Positions 33,396 to 40,675 of a stretch of DNA of 64,000 nucleotides are shown piece by piece. The DNA lies in the NCBI RefSeq assembly GCF_900089585.1, contig NZ_FLRH01000003.1:2060501-2124500 (forward strand), read 5' to 3'. The notes beneath the pieces were generated by a model. It saw only the letters and a program-made list of their open reading frames with translations. It did not search any database and was not told the DNA's origin. Origin of the DNA: Micromonospora sediminicola. Lineage in GTDB: Bacteria > Actinomycetota > Actinomycetes > Mycobacteriales > Micromonosporaceae. How positions within the stretch are numbered: position 1 is the stretch's first letter; the number at the start of each line of letters is the position of its first letter. The position numbers and the translations under genes were made by a program.

Positions 33396-34949
33396 CTAGC
33401 TTCCCACGATTTCGATCAAGATCGGCTTGATGCGATCCCACGCTTCGTGGGCGTCCACACTTGCGACGAATGAGTCGGGCTCGTGGTTGCTTGCATTTAG
33501 GGAAAGAGTGGTCCCGGAATATTGAGCTGCCGGCATTTTGCCTTTGCGATTGACCGCATTTATTAGCGATGTCATTCGCTGATCGGTCTGATACGCAGAA
33601 GCTAGCTCCGTCATGCAGAAGCCCAACGTCCTGCCGGTTAGCCGCACATGTCGAACAGTCACGAAGTGGTCCTTTATGGAGCATTCGAGTACAGTGCGTA
33701 GCAGATCATGGGCGGCGTTAGGAAAATCTCGGACATCCAGGCGTCGCAACTCCTCAAATCGCCGCCGCAAGCCCGGTGAAGACCCCTTGTACTCGAAGCC
33801 TTCCATGTCAAGTCTTGAACGAGTTTCGCCCCGGTTGGGGCCACGCGGGCTTGGCTGCCTTTCTGTTGAACCTGTCTGATTAGCTGGTCCACCCGGCCCT
33901 GTCCCCGAGCCCGTCCCACCGCTATGTTCGCCACCAGTCGAGCCAGTTCCGGGTTTGGGACTGCCGCCGATGTTGCGTTCTGACCCATTTGGCGCGTCGG
34001 AGCCGGGCTGGAATCCATCAGTTGGCCCGTGCTGCCTTGCCTGAGCTGATTCCTCGACTCCTGTCGCATTTGACGTCCCGGTCTCAAGAACGCCGACAAG
34101 TTGGTGCAGGCGCTCTACCAAAATGTCATGTTCCGGTTTGGATGATTTGAGTTCAGGGGACCGAGTATTCAGCCTCTTGGCACGGAATTCTCCTAGTAGG
34201 TACATCAGGCCGCGACGCTGCCCCTCAGACAGTTCTTTGTCGGCTAGTAGCCCATCTTTGTTGAAGTTGAGACCAAGGGCCTGCCGGATCTTGGGTAGCT
34301 CATAGGCATACTCGAATGAAGCCATCTTCAACTGGCTTGTTTTGACAAAATCTTCGAGGCCTGGATCGTCGAACTTCATGCCGCGAATCAGCTCACGCAT
34401 CTCACCCATTCGAATGAAGCTGGCGATCGGGGTGGTCCCAATCGGGTAGATTGTACGCAGGTCGTCGACAGAGACTGAGGATGACAATTGGGAATGGTAG
34501 AAGACGGCTTGCTGCTCACGCAGCCAAGCTTTTTTCGCATTCCGTGTGTGCAGTCTTGCCAAAAGTGGTTGGGCTGCTTCGCGAGACGGCGCCACCATCA
34601 CCCGAACTTGTGTCGGCTTGTCGGCGTCGGGATAGCGGCTCAGTAGTCGCTCAACTCGCGGGGCGGACTTCCCGAGCAGCCCAGGGTTTTGAATAGCCTT
34701 AAGCGCAGTGATGCGTCGGTTTCCCTCTACAACAACGTGCCGGCCGTTTTCCAGCACTACAACGGGCAAGTCGTTGTCCAAGTAACCGTCGCGGAGAATG
34801 TCACGCACCAAGTCTAAGAGATCCTCTGCTTCGACGAGGTAGTTCGCGATCGCAGACTCGTTGATAGTCTCGGCTGGAATTCTGACATTGCGAAGGTCGA
34901 GCTCTAGCTCGTAAAGCTCCCGATCCTCGATCGGCCAACGCGTTCCCAT
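33396..34949 (-). CDS. ParB/Srx-like domain protein with extra C-terminal helical domain
   Basis: 517 residues. Residues about 8-110 are a ParB/sulfiredoxin-type domain: LRDGYLDNDLPVVVLENG, HVVVEGNRRITALKAI (the GxRRxxA box). A helical middle follows. Residues about 285-370 form a Gly/Ser/Thr/Pro-rich disordered linker, then an about 130-residue helical end (RRFEELRRLDVRDFPNAAHD, LLRTVLECSIKDHF) that resembles HEPN-like bundles in silhouette, though no RxxxxH is seen. Such ParB-like nucleases occur in phage-defence and mobile elements; this is not a partition ParB (no HTH). ATG 34949 has AAGGAG ten bases upstream. Codon use is low-GC. Confidence 0.75.
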   Translation of the reverse strand: MGTRWPIEDRELYELELDLRNVRIPAETINESAIANYLVEAEDLLDLVRDILRDGYLDNDLPVVVLENGRHVVVEGNRRITALKAIQNPGLLGKSAPRVERLLSRYPDADKPTQVRVMVAPSREAAQPLLARLHTRNAKKAWLREQQAVFYHSQLSSSVSVDDLRTIYPIGTTPIASFIRMGEMRELIRGMKFDDPGLEDFVKTSQLKMASFEYAYELPKIRQALGLNFNKDGLLADKELSEGQRRGLMYLLGEFRAKRLNTRSPELKSSKPEHDILVERLHQLVGVLETGTSNATGVEESAQARQHGPTDGFQPGSDAPNGSERNIGGSPKPGTGSTGGEHSGGTGSGTGPGGPANQTGSTERQPSPRGPNRGETRSRLDMEGFEYKGSSPGLRRRFEELRRLDVRDFPNAAHDLLRTVLECSIKDHFVTVRHVRLTGRTLGFCMTELASAYQTDQRMTSLINAVNRKGKMPAAQYSGTTLSLNASNHEPDSFVASVDAHEAWDRIKPILIEIVGS

Positions 34950-35362
34950 TCTCTTGCATCTCCTTACCGACCCCCTCCTGCTGGCCGCCAAAGTTGGCCA
35001 GTTATCGATTCGGGGCCTTAGTGCACCAGTTTCGATACCCTAGTCGAACGATGAGGGCTTGACCATCCCGTGCATGGTGCCGGTCCTAGGCGGCCTCACG
35101 AAGTGTTACGGCGGGATGGCTGCCGAGTGGGGCGCGCATTATCGCGCACGCAAGGGGGCGCTCCGGCATTTCTGTCCGCTGGCCGACAGAAGCGTGCTCT
35201 CCCAAATCTGTCGCATCGCTGGCGGCCTGCGACCTGTCGAGGTGCAGCACTGGAAGTTGAGATGCATGCGAGCCGATGTATGCCTGGGTCGACCCCGCTT
35301 GCGAGGAGAGCATGCCTGAATGGGAGTAGCTTATGAGGGGCGCATTGGAGCTGTAAGAAGGT
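34950..35362. other. 413-base gap without a credible gene
   Basis: Two overlapping frames of about 87 codons exist (35059-35336) but have no recognisable pattern or ribosome site. Probably holds the promoter of the ParB-like gene at its left edge. Confidence 0.5.
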
Positions 35363-35785
35363 CTAGCGGCTTGGTCGAAGCAATCGGTAGGTTCTGGCCA
35401 CTGCCTCGACGACTCCGTCCTTGCGGTCGATGCTCTGATGCTCGACCAGAGCCGTGCCGACCTCGACGGCGAAAATGGCCGCAAGCTCTGAGTCTGCGGC
35501 GACTTCCCGCGATCTAGCCTCTGCCTGACTGCCTCTGGCTGCACTTCTGCCCTTCGGGCGCAGGCTTGCATAGGTGCCGCGACCGTGCTCTGTGAAGACC
35601 AGGGCGGCTTCGCGCAGGACCGCTATGGCTTGGCGGATCGTCCCGCGACTTGCCCTGAACTCGGCAGTGAGGACGCTCTCGGCTGGCAAGAGGGCGCCGG
35701 GCGGAATAACCCCACTTTCAATACGTCTCTCCAGCTCAGTGGCGATGACGCGGTAGCGGGGCTGTCCGTAGTGCGGGGTGGGCAC
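35363..35785 (-). CDS. GntR-family regulator, short form
   Basis: About 140 residues. The GntR winged helix is clear: YRVIATELERRIESGVIPPG, LPAESVLTAEFRASRGTIRQAIAVLREAAL and the wing EHGRGTYASL. Only about 65 residues follow, with a UTRA-like fragment AIFAVEVGTALVEHQSIDR, so the effector domain is truncated or minimal. GTG 35785 is preferred: a TACGGT -10-like hexamer (35797-35792) lies six bases before it, giving a leaderless start, and an ACTTGTCT-type operator lies just upstream. It may control this divergent region of the element. Confidence 0.8.
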   Translation of the reverse strand: MPTPHYGQPRYRVIATELERRIESGVIPPGALLPAESVLTAEFRASRGTIRQAIAVLREAALVFTEHGRGTYASLRPKGRSAARGSQAEARSREVAADSELAAIFAVEVGTALVEHQSIDRKDGVVEAVARTYRLLRPSR

Positions 35786-36109
35786 TTGCTCACCGTACCT
35801 GGCACTTGTCTTACCAAGCGCCAACTAAGAGGCCCTTTTCGACGCCTAGACAACTCATCCACTTGTAGATACGTTTCGTGGTGTGCGGCCAGGGTGACGG
35901 CTCGTGTCAGGGGTGGTCTCGTGCTGGCCCTGGCCGCACCTGACGCGCGGCGTCCTGTCGGACCGGTTGCGGTAGCCGCGCGGACAAATTGGCTCGGCGA
36001 TACCCGACCCGTCCTGGTCGGACGGTGCGTCGTGCCTTCATTCGAGCCGGTGGCCGGCTGCATTTCCCCCGTGGTCGGCCGCCGGCTCTCTTCTACCTGT
36101 GGAGGTTCA
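35786..36109. other. 324-base divergent intergenic region
   Basis: Separates the short GntR gene from the rightward regulator operon. It contains the operator at 35804-35818 and, near 36103, the GGAGG of the next gene. No gene seen. Confidence 0.6.
35804..35818. promoter_or_regulatory. operator ACTTGTCT-TA-CCAAG upstream of the short GntR gene
   Basis: ACTTGTCTTACCAAG, preceded 20 bases away by another GGCACTTG. Nearly the same motif (ACTTGTCTGCCAAGT) occurs at the transfer promoter (39935-39949), suggesting one regulator for both. Confidence 0.55.
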
Positions 36110-36337
36110 ATGTCCAGCCGTCCTCGACGACGCCGCAGGCTCTCCCTGTGGTGGCCCCGAAGGCGGTACCCGACGCGGTCAGCCAAGGGCAATGTCCCAC
36201 CGGGTGCATGCCCGGCGGTCCCGATGTCGGCGCGATGGTCGGTCGAGCAGGCACGGGAGTCGTCCGCAGTGCCGCCTACCCCGCCGATCGTGCGAGTCCA
36301 GGTCTACCGGGACGGCGTCGGGCGGTGGCCGCGGTGA
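36110..36337 (+). CDS. small basic hypothetical protein, 75 aa
   Basis: Begins MSSRPRRRRRLSLWWPRRR and is strongly basic at the N-terminus. GGAGG lies five bases before ATG 36110, and its stop overlaps the next GTG by four bases, so it is probably a true first gene of the regulator operon. No domain recognised; AICEs often carry small basic accessory proteins here. Confidence 0.55.
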   Translation: MSSRPRRRRRLSLWWPRRRYPTRSAKGNVPPGACPAVPMSARWSVEQARESSAVPPTPPIVRVQVYRDGVGRWPR

Positions 36338-36666
36338 CGCCGACGAACAAGCCTGCCGGCGTCACGGACCATCCGGACTGGTGTGCCCCCGATCGCTGCG
36401 GTCGCCTCGTGCCGCCGCTGATGACGGAGATGACTCGCCACCATCGCGGTGCGATGCATCGGGTCGGCAACGCTCGCGCGGGCGGCATGGTGGTCGCGTA
36501 CCTCATCGGCGTTGATGTTCGGACGCCTCTGATCGCGGTGCACGCGTCGTGTCGGGCGGGCGTCGGCTGGGCTGAGCTGTCCCTGACGCAGGCCGCTGAA
36601 CTGATCGAGCGCCTCAGCGGCCTGGTGGTCGAGGCCGGTGGAGATCTCGGGAGCCATGATGACTGA
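36334..36666 (+). CDS. DUF6907-type hypothetical protein
   Basis: 110 residues. DHPDWCAPDRCG near the N-terminus (Cys pair) and TRHHRGAMHRVG resemble the cysteine/histidine opening of DUF6907-like proteins of Streptomyces mobile elements, followed by a beta-rich part with LTQAAELIERLSGLV at the end. It overlaps both neighbours (4 and 11 bases), so it is translated from the same message. Role unknown, perhaps zinc-binding. Confidence 0.65.
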   Translation: MTPTNKPAGVTDHPDWCAPDRCGRLVPPLMTEMTRHHRGAMHRVGNARAGGMVVAYLIGVDVRTPLIAVHASCRAGVGWAELSLTQAAELIERLSGLVVEAGGDLGSHDD

Positions 36667-37003
36667 TTCAGAGAGTACGCCGGAGTACGCCCTGGGGTCG
36701 GTGACCGACATCGTCGGATGTCCCGCGTGGTGCCAAGGGTGCGGGCCGAACGATCCGATGCACCGAGGCTTCCTTGCCACCGTTGGTCAGGAGCGGACGG
36801 GGTGGGTCAGCGTTCAGATGCTGCTCGACCGGTTCGGGCGACGGGACCTGGTCGTGAAGCTCGACGCCACCCGCGACGGAGCAACCCAGCCCGTCCTGCT
36901 CGACCGGGTTCGTCTGGACCGCCTCATCTACGAACTGACCTACGTCCGCCTGGTGATGATGACCAAGGGCCTACACCTGGAAGAGCGCGATGAGCATCCC
37001 TGA
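36656..37003 (+). CDS. DUF6907-like hypothetical protein, paralogue of the preceding gene
   Basis: 115 residues. Shares the layout of the preceding protein: GCPAWCQGCGPNDPMHRGF (Cys/His motif), beta-rich centre and a final helix with LDRLIYELTYVRLVMM. Two ATG starts (36656, 36659) are in frame. It overlaps the upstream gene by 11 bases and the possible long form of the GntR gene by 14. Function unknown. Confidence 0.65.
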   Translation: MMTDSESTPEYALGSVTDIVGCPAWCQGCGPNDPMHRGFLATVGQERTGWVSVQMLLDRFGRRDLVVKLDATRDGATQPVLLDRVRLDRLIYELTYVRLVMMTKGLHLEERDEHP

Positions 37004-37110
37004 CCGCCGGCGCACCGGCCGGCCGCCCTCCCTGGCCGGGCGACAGACCAAGCGGCCTGCGCCTCCGGTCGCCCCGATCCCAGAACGCCCAGCCAGAGGG
37101 ACCACCTGGC

Positions 37111-37126
37111 AGACGTTGGAACGTCT
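37111..37126. promoter_or_regulatory. perfect 16-bp palindrome before the GntR/UTRA gene
   Basis: AGACGTTGGAACGTCT: 7-base arms with a GG centre, seven bases before TACGGT and 19 bases before GTG 37146. Likely autoregulatory operator. Confidence 0.65.
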
Positions 37127-37145
37127 AGGGGGTACGGTGACCGGT

Positions 37146-37958
37146 GTGCAAGGCCGGGACTGGCGCCCTCGATACCTGCAACTCGCGGAAGAGTTGCGGG
37201 CAAAGATCATGGGCGGAGAACTGGCTCCCGGCACCCTGATGCCGAGTGAAACCGAGCTTGCCGAGTCATCCGGCCTGTCTCGGACCAGCGTGCGTAACGC
37301 GATCCGGCAGCTCCGCGAGTGGGGCTTGGTCCGCGCCGAGCAGGGACGCGGCACCTACGTGCGGGCACCCCGCCAACGGGTACGCCGACGCAACGCCGAG
37401 CGCTACCAGTGGGAGAAGGATCGGGTCCTGCTCGACGAGGACGAGAGGCTGAAGACCGGCGCCACCGAGCACGACACCGGCCTGACCGTCGATGATCTTA
37501 AGTTTCACGCCGAGTACACCCGCGTGGAAGCCGATATGGAGATGGCGGCGGCCTTGCAGGTTGACTCGGGTACGCCGCTGCTGCGCCGGGTTTACTGGAC
37601 TTCCTCCCGGCATGAGAACGCGCCGCTGACGGTGTCGTACTCGTACCTGCCGTACGACTTGGTGGCCGCGAACCCGGACCTGCTCGACGAGGGCAAGGAG
37701 CCGTGGCCGGGCGGTACACAGCACCAGCTTCACACCATCGGCATCGAGCTGGACCGGATCGACGACGAGATCCGCGCACGTCCGCCGTCGCCGGACGAGG
37801 CCGAACTCCTGGACATCGACCCGGGCGTCTCCGTCCTCACCGTCCGGAAAACCTCCGTCGACACCGCGGGCCGCGTTGTCGAGGTCGCCGACGTCGTGAT
37901 GCCCGGTGACCGCACCGAGCTCGTCTACTCCCACAAACTCCAACGGTGGAAAACTTGA
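37146..37958 (+). CDS. GntR-family regulator with UTRA domain (KorSA-like)
   Basis: About 270 residues. GntR winged helix: RYLQLAEELRAKIMGGELAPG, SETELAESSGLSRTSVRNAI and EQGRGTYVRAP; then a UTRA-type effector domain (VDSGTPLLRRVYWTS to the end, with LDIDPGVSVLTVRKTSVD). This is the usual transfer/replication repressor of pSAM2-type AICEs. A longer frame opens at ATG 36990, but a palindrome and TACGGT lie between, so GTG 37146 (or 37137), leaderless, is preferred. It probably silences the pra-tra-rep operon. Confidence 0.88.
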   Translation: MQGRDWRPRYLQLAEELRAKIMGGELAPGTLMPSETELAESSGLSRTSVRNAIRQLREWGLVRAEQGRGTYVRAPRQRVRRRNAERYQWEKDRVLLDEDERLKTGATEHDTGLTVDDLKFHAEYTRVEADMEMAAALQVDSGTPLLRRVYWTSSRHENAPLTVSYSYLPYDLVAANPDLLDEGKEPWPGGTQHQLHTIGIELDRIDDEIRARPPSPDEAELLDIDPGVSVLTVRKTSVDTAGRVVEVADVVMPGDRTELVYSHKLQRWKT

Positions 37959-38722
37959 CGCAGCTCGTCTCCGTCGTCACTCCGGTCCACGCGCCCAGCA
38001 TCGAGCACCTTGCCGGTGCCTACGAGTCGTTGGCCAAGCAGGAAATGCCCACCGGGTGGGACTGGCAATGGCTCGTCCAGGAGGACGGACAGACCGGCGC
38101 CCTGGCCGACACGCTGCCCGACGATCCCCGGATCAGTCTCGGCACCGGCCGTCCCGGTGGGCCTGGCGTCGCCCGTACCCTCGCTCTTTCCCGGGTCTCG
38201 GGTGACCTCATCAAGGTCTTGGACGCTGACGACCAGCTGACCCCCGGTGCGCTCGCCCGGGACATCGCCGCATTCGACGCGCACCCACAGATCGGCTGGA
38301 CCACCTCGCGGGTACTCGATCTGCTGCCCGACGGGTCAACCGCCGGCTGGGACAAGGATCCGGCCGGCGGGGTGGTCGACCGCGGTTCAGTCCTGTCGTT
38401 CTGGCAAGCCAACGACTACCGGGCATCGGTGCACCCGGCGACGCTGTGCCTGCGGCGGGATCTCGTCTTCGCCCTGGGCGGCTGGATGGCGCTTCCCGCC
38501 TCCGAGGACACGGGCCTACTGCTCGCAGCCAACGCCGTCAGCGCCGGCTACTTCACCCGGGAGTACGGGCTGCTCTACCGCAAGTGGCCCGGCCAGGTCA
38601 CCAGCCAGGCAGCGCACCGAGAACCGGCCGAGTATCAGGCGCGAATGAGGATCATCGGGGCCAGAGCTAAAGCCCTGGCCTCGATGCTGCCGAACGGTCT
38701 ACCGCTCACTCCTCTGGCGTAG
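37946..38722 (+). CDS. family 2 glycosyltransferase-like protein
   Basis: 258 residues with the GT-A fold: QLVSVVTPVHAPSIEHLAGAYESL opening, QWLVQEDGQTG, RTLALSRVSGDLIKVLDADDQLTPGAL with the DxD (DADD) that binds the metal-nucleotide sugar, and SEDTGLLLAANAV in the acceptor half. GTG 37946 overlaps the GntR stop by 13 bases, so it is translated with the repressor. A glycosyltransferase inside a transfer-control operon is unexpected; target could be a protein, DNA or surface glycan. No transmembrane helix seen. Confidence 0.82.
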   Translation: MENLTQLVSVVTPVHAPSIEHLAGAYESLAKQEMPTGWDWQWLVQEDGQTGALADTLPDDPRISLGTGRPGGPGVARTLALSRVSGDLIKVLDADDQLTPGALARDIAAFDAHPQIGWTTSRVLDLLPDGSTAGWDKDPAGGVVDRGSVLSFWQANDYRASVHPATLCLRRDLVFALGGWMALPASEDTGLLLAANAVSAGYFTREYGLLYRKWPGQVTSQAAHREPAEYQARMRIIGARAKALASMLPNGLPLTPLA

Positions 38723-39155
38723 CCTCATGCCCCGGCATGCCGTGGGTACGACGCCGCTCCTTCGACTCCGCCTCGTAGATGTGCCGCCGGCCGCCGGCTA
38801 GCTCCTCCCGAGCTTCCCGCTCGATCTGCTGGAACGCGGCGTAGTAACCGTCGTCGAACTCCTCCACGATCTGGAAGGTCCAGCGGCCCGGGAGCACGTT
38901 GCGACCCAACAGCTCGCGTTCCACACGGCTGGCCATCACATCGTGGCCTGCCTGACGTAGTAGTTCGACCGCCCGGTCAAGGGTCAGGTCTGCGCCGCCC
39001 ACGAGCTGATGAAGGGCATACAAGTGTCCGCGGGCTCGATGCACGGTCTCTAACGCCTTGCTGAGTTCCCCAAGGGCTTGGACGGTCAGGTCATCTACTC
39101 CGCCGGGCCTTGAATGATCACTGTCTATGGACATATTGCCACGCTTGTTGACCAT
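38706..39155 (-). CDS. helical hypothetical protein of the element
   Basis: About 149 residues (ATG 39155; ATG 39134 also possible). Predicted helical: LTVQALGELSKALETVHRARGH, LLRQAGHDVMASRVERELLGR, FQQIEREAREELAGG. It converges with, and overlaps by 17 bases, the glycosyltransferase gene. The segment GRNVLPGRWTFQIVEEFDDGYY recalls conserved unnamed proteins in other actinomycete elements. No function assigned. Confidence 0.65.
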   Translation of the reverse strand: MVNKRGNMSIDSDHSRPGGVDDLTVQALGELSKALETVHRARGHLYALHQLVGGADLTLDRAVELLRQAGHDVMASRVERELLGRNVLPGRWTFQIVEEFDDGYYAAFQQIEREAREELAGGRRHIYEAESKERRRTHGMPGHEATPEE

Positions 39156-39362
39156 GATGCCGCTCAGTTTACTGGGTACACGTTCTGCAGCGTGGTCCGG
39201 GGATGCACACAAATGTGAGCGCCTGTTAGATTTGCGAACCTGCTGCGGTGTCGCGCTATTATCTTGGCTGCGCTTCACCCGAATGCCCGAGTGGCTCGGC
39301 GTGAACAATTCTCTCAATCTAATGAGAGGATCATTCTAATCAAGAGGAGGAGCAAGCTGTCT

Positions 39363-39536
39363 GTGAAACGAGAGAAGGACTCATATCGCGTTCGACGGCG
39401 GAAGCCCAAAAATCAGTCCCGCTCAGGAAGCTGTCTACGGGATGACCTGGTCTGGTACGTCCGGCTGGTCTCGCCCATCATCGCTTCCCTGGTCACGGAC
39501 TGGTTCCAGGGTGGTAACGGGGGCCGGCCTGCCTAG
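39363..39536 (+). CDS. possible small membrane-associated protein, 57 aa
   Basis: GTG 39363 begins VKREKDSYRVRRRKPKN; a basic N-terminus is followed by a hydrophobic segment LVWYVRLVSPIIASLVTDWF. AGGAGGAG lies 11 bases upstream of the GTG (or six before a CTG at 39357). Lower GC than neighbours. Weak support only. Confidence 0.3.
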   Translation: MKREKDSYRVRRRKPKNQSRSGSCLRDDLVWYVRLVSPIIASLVTDWFQGGNGGRPA

Positions 39537-39930
39537 CTGTCCGGCTAGCTGATCGCACATTCCAGCCCCCGGGGGTCGCATTGCACTCGTGACGTGCATG
39601 CGGCCCTCGCCCTGTTGGGGTGGCCTCTAGGGCGTCGATCACCCCGCTGATCGCCAGGTTATTGAGTTGAACGTTTAACGCGTCTCGAAGACCTCGATTG
39701 GGGCCTTCGCCGCCTCGGCCAAGACCTTACTTGATAGTTGTAAGAACTACCAAATCCTTGGTGACATGAAGTGCCAAATTTTTGGCCTCAGCGTTCCGGT
39801 GCCGACCGTTACCGAAGATTAGTCGGATTTCTAGGTGGGTCTGAGCTGAGGGCTACTCGCGTACCTCGACCCCTTCGGCAAGTTGGGCGAACCGCGGTAG
39901 GCGGCCTACGCCCACCCCTCCACGAGACCT
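39537..39930. other. low-GC non-coding region upstream of the transfer operon
   Basis: No gene seen. Between about 39640 and 39830 it has AT-rich stretches and several short dyads, such as CCAAATCCTTGG and GCCAAATTTTTGGC, and CTTGATAG. A conjugation locus (clt) or replication origin would be expected in such a region of an AICE, but neither can be shown from sequence alone. Confidence 0.4.
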
Positions 39931-39931
39931 G

Positions 39932-39981
39932 TTGACTTGTCTGCCAAGTGCCGTCTACCTTGGACTGCAACTTGGCAGACA
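39932..39981 (+). promoter_or_regulatory. promoter and paired operators of the pra-tra-rep operon
   Basis: TTGACT (39932-39937) and TACCTT (39956-39961), 18-base spacer. A perfect 12-bp inverted repeat, TGTCTGCCAAGT at 39938-39949 and ACTTGGCAGACA at 39970-39981, brackets the -10. Each arm is itself a small ACTTG-N5-CAAGT-like dyad. A repressor bound here would shut off transfer and replication. Confidence 0.75.
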
Positions 39982-40004
39982 GGTTAACAAGTGGAGGTTG
40001 AGCG

Positions 40005-40400
40005 ATGGCTCTGCGAGGCGGAACCCGGTTCGCCGTGCGGTTCGAGGACGTGTTCCCGGCTGGGTGCGCGTTGGTGCCCGAGTCGATGGGTGAGGTCGAG
40101 GACTACGACGAGAAGACGGGCCGGCGTAGCCCGGCCAAGGACAAGCTGACCGGCCAGCGGGTGTGGCAGGTCCGCGTGATGGACCTGGATCCCGAGCTGG
40201 GGAAGCGCTCGCGGGAGACGACGGTGAAGATCTCCGCCGATTACCAGCCGGTGCCGCCGACGGGTGCGCCGTTCGAGGCGGTGGAGTTCGACGGGATGAC
40301 GGTCACGCCGTACGTGAGCAACAACAACCGGATGGCGTACTCGCTGCGCGCGAGTGGGCTGCGGGCGCCAGCGGGCATGACCAAGAAGGCGGCGGCGTAG
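40005..40400 (+). CDS. Pra-like activator of replication, integration and excision
   Basis: 131 residues: GTRFAVRFEDVFPAGCALVPE at the start, DKLTGQRVWQVRVMDLDPE in the middle and PFEAVEFDGMTVTPYVSNNN toward the end. This pattern is that of the AICE protein annotated as plasmid replication, integration and excision activator (Pra of pSAM2). ATG 40005 has GTGGAGG seven bases upstream. First gene after the repressed promoter, so it probably switches on rep, xis and int. Confidence 0.7.
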   Translation: MALRGGTRFAVRFEDVFPAGCALVPESMGEVEDYDEKTGRRSPAKDKLTGQRVWQVRVMDLDPELGKRSRETTVKISADYQPVPPTGAPFEAVEFDGMTVTPYVSNNNRMAYSLRASGLRAPAGMTKKAAA

Positions 40401-40492
40401 CCGCATTTGGTGGGGGCGGGGCTGTCAGGTCTTGGCGGACGGCAGCCCCGCCCTCTGTCTCTTTCCCCGGCTCTGTCGAGAGAGGTAGTGAC

Positions 40493-40675
40493 GTGTCCAA
40501 GGGTATGCGTCCGGCTGGCCGCGGTTGGCCTCGGTGTGACGCGTGTCAGTCCCGGTTCGATCCGGCCACCGGTGCCGACGGCCGGTGTGACGGCTGCGTG
40601 GGGCAGCTCGTGCTTCCGTTTCCTCCGGTCCGGGATGCGTCGGGCCGGTTCGTGTCGCTGCGGGGTGCCAAGTGA
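40493..40675 (+). CDS. small zinc-ribbon protein, 60 aa
   Basis: Two CxxC pairs, PRCDACQSRF and GRCDGCVGQL, about 18 residues apart, suggest one bound zinc. GTG 40493 follows AGAGAGG by six to eight bases. Its stop overlaps the GTG of the FtsK/TraB gene (GTGA), so the two are coupled. Function unknown; common in AICEs in this place. Confidence 0.65.
   Translation: MSKGMRPAGRGWPRCDACQSRFDPATGADGRCDGCVGQLVLPFPPVRDASGRFVSLRGAK

Noticed and set aside
33396..34949. Plasmid or chromosome partition ParB
   Set aside because: No HTH after the ParB box, no adjacent parA or parS-like site, and the long linker plus extra helical domain do not fit partition ParB.
35059..35336. Two overlapping frames of about 87 codons in the cargo region
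   Set aside because: No conserved features, poor start sites and inconsistent codon use.
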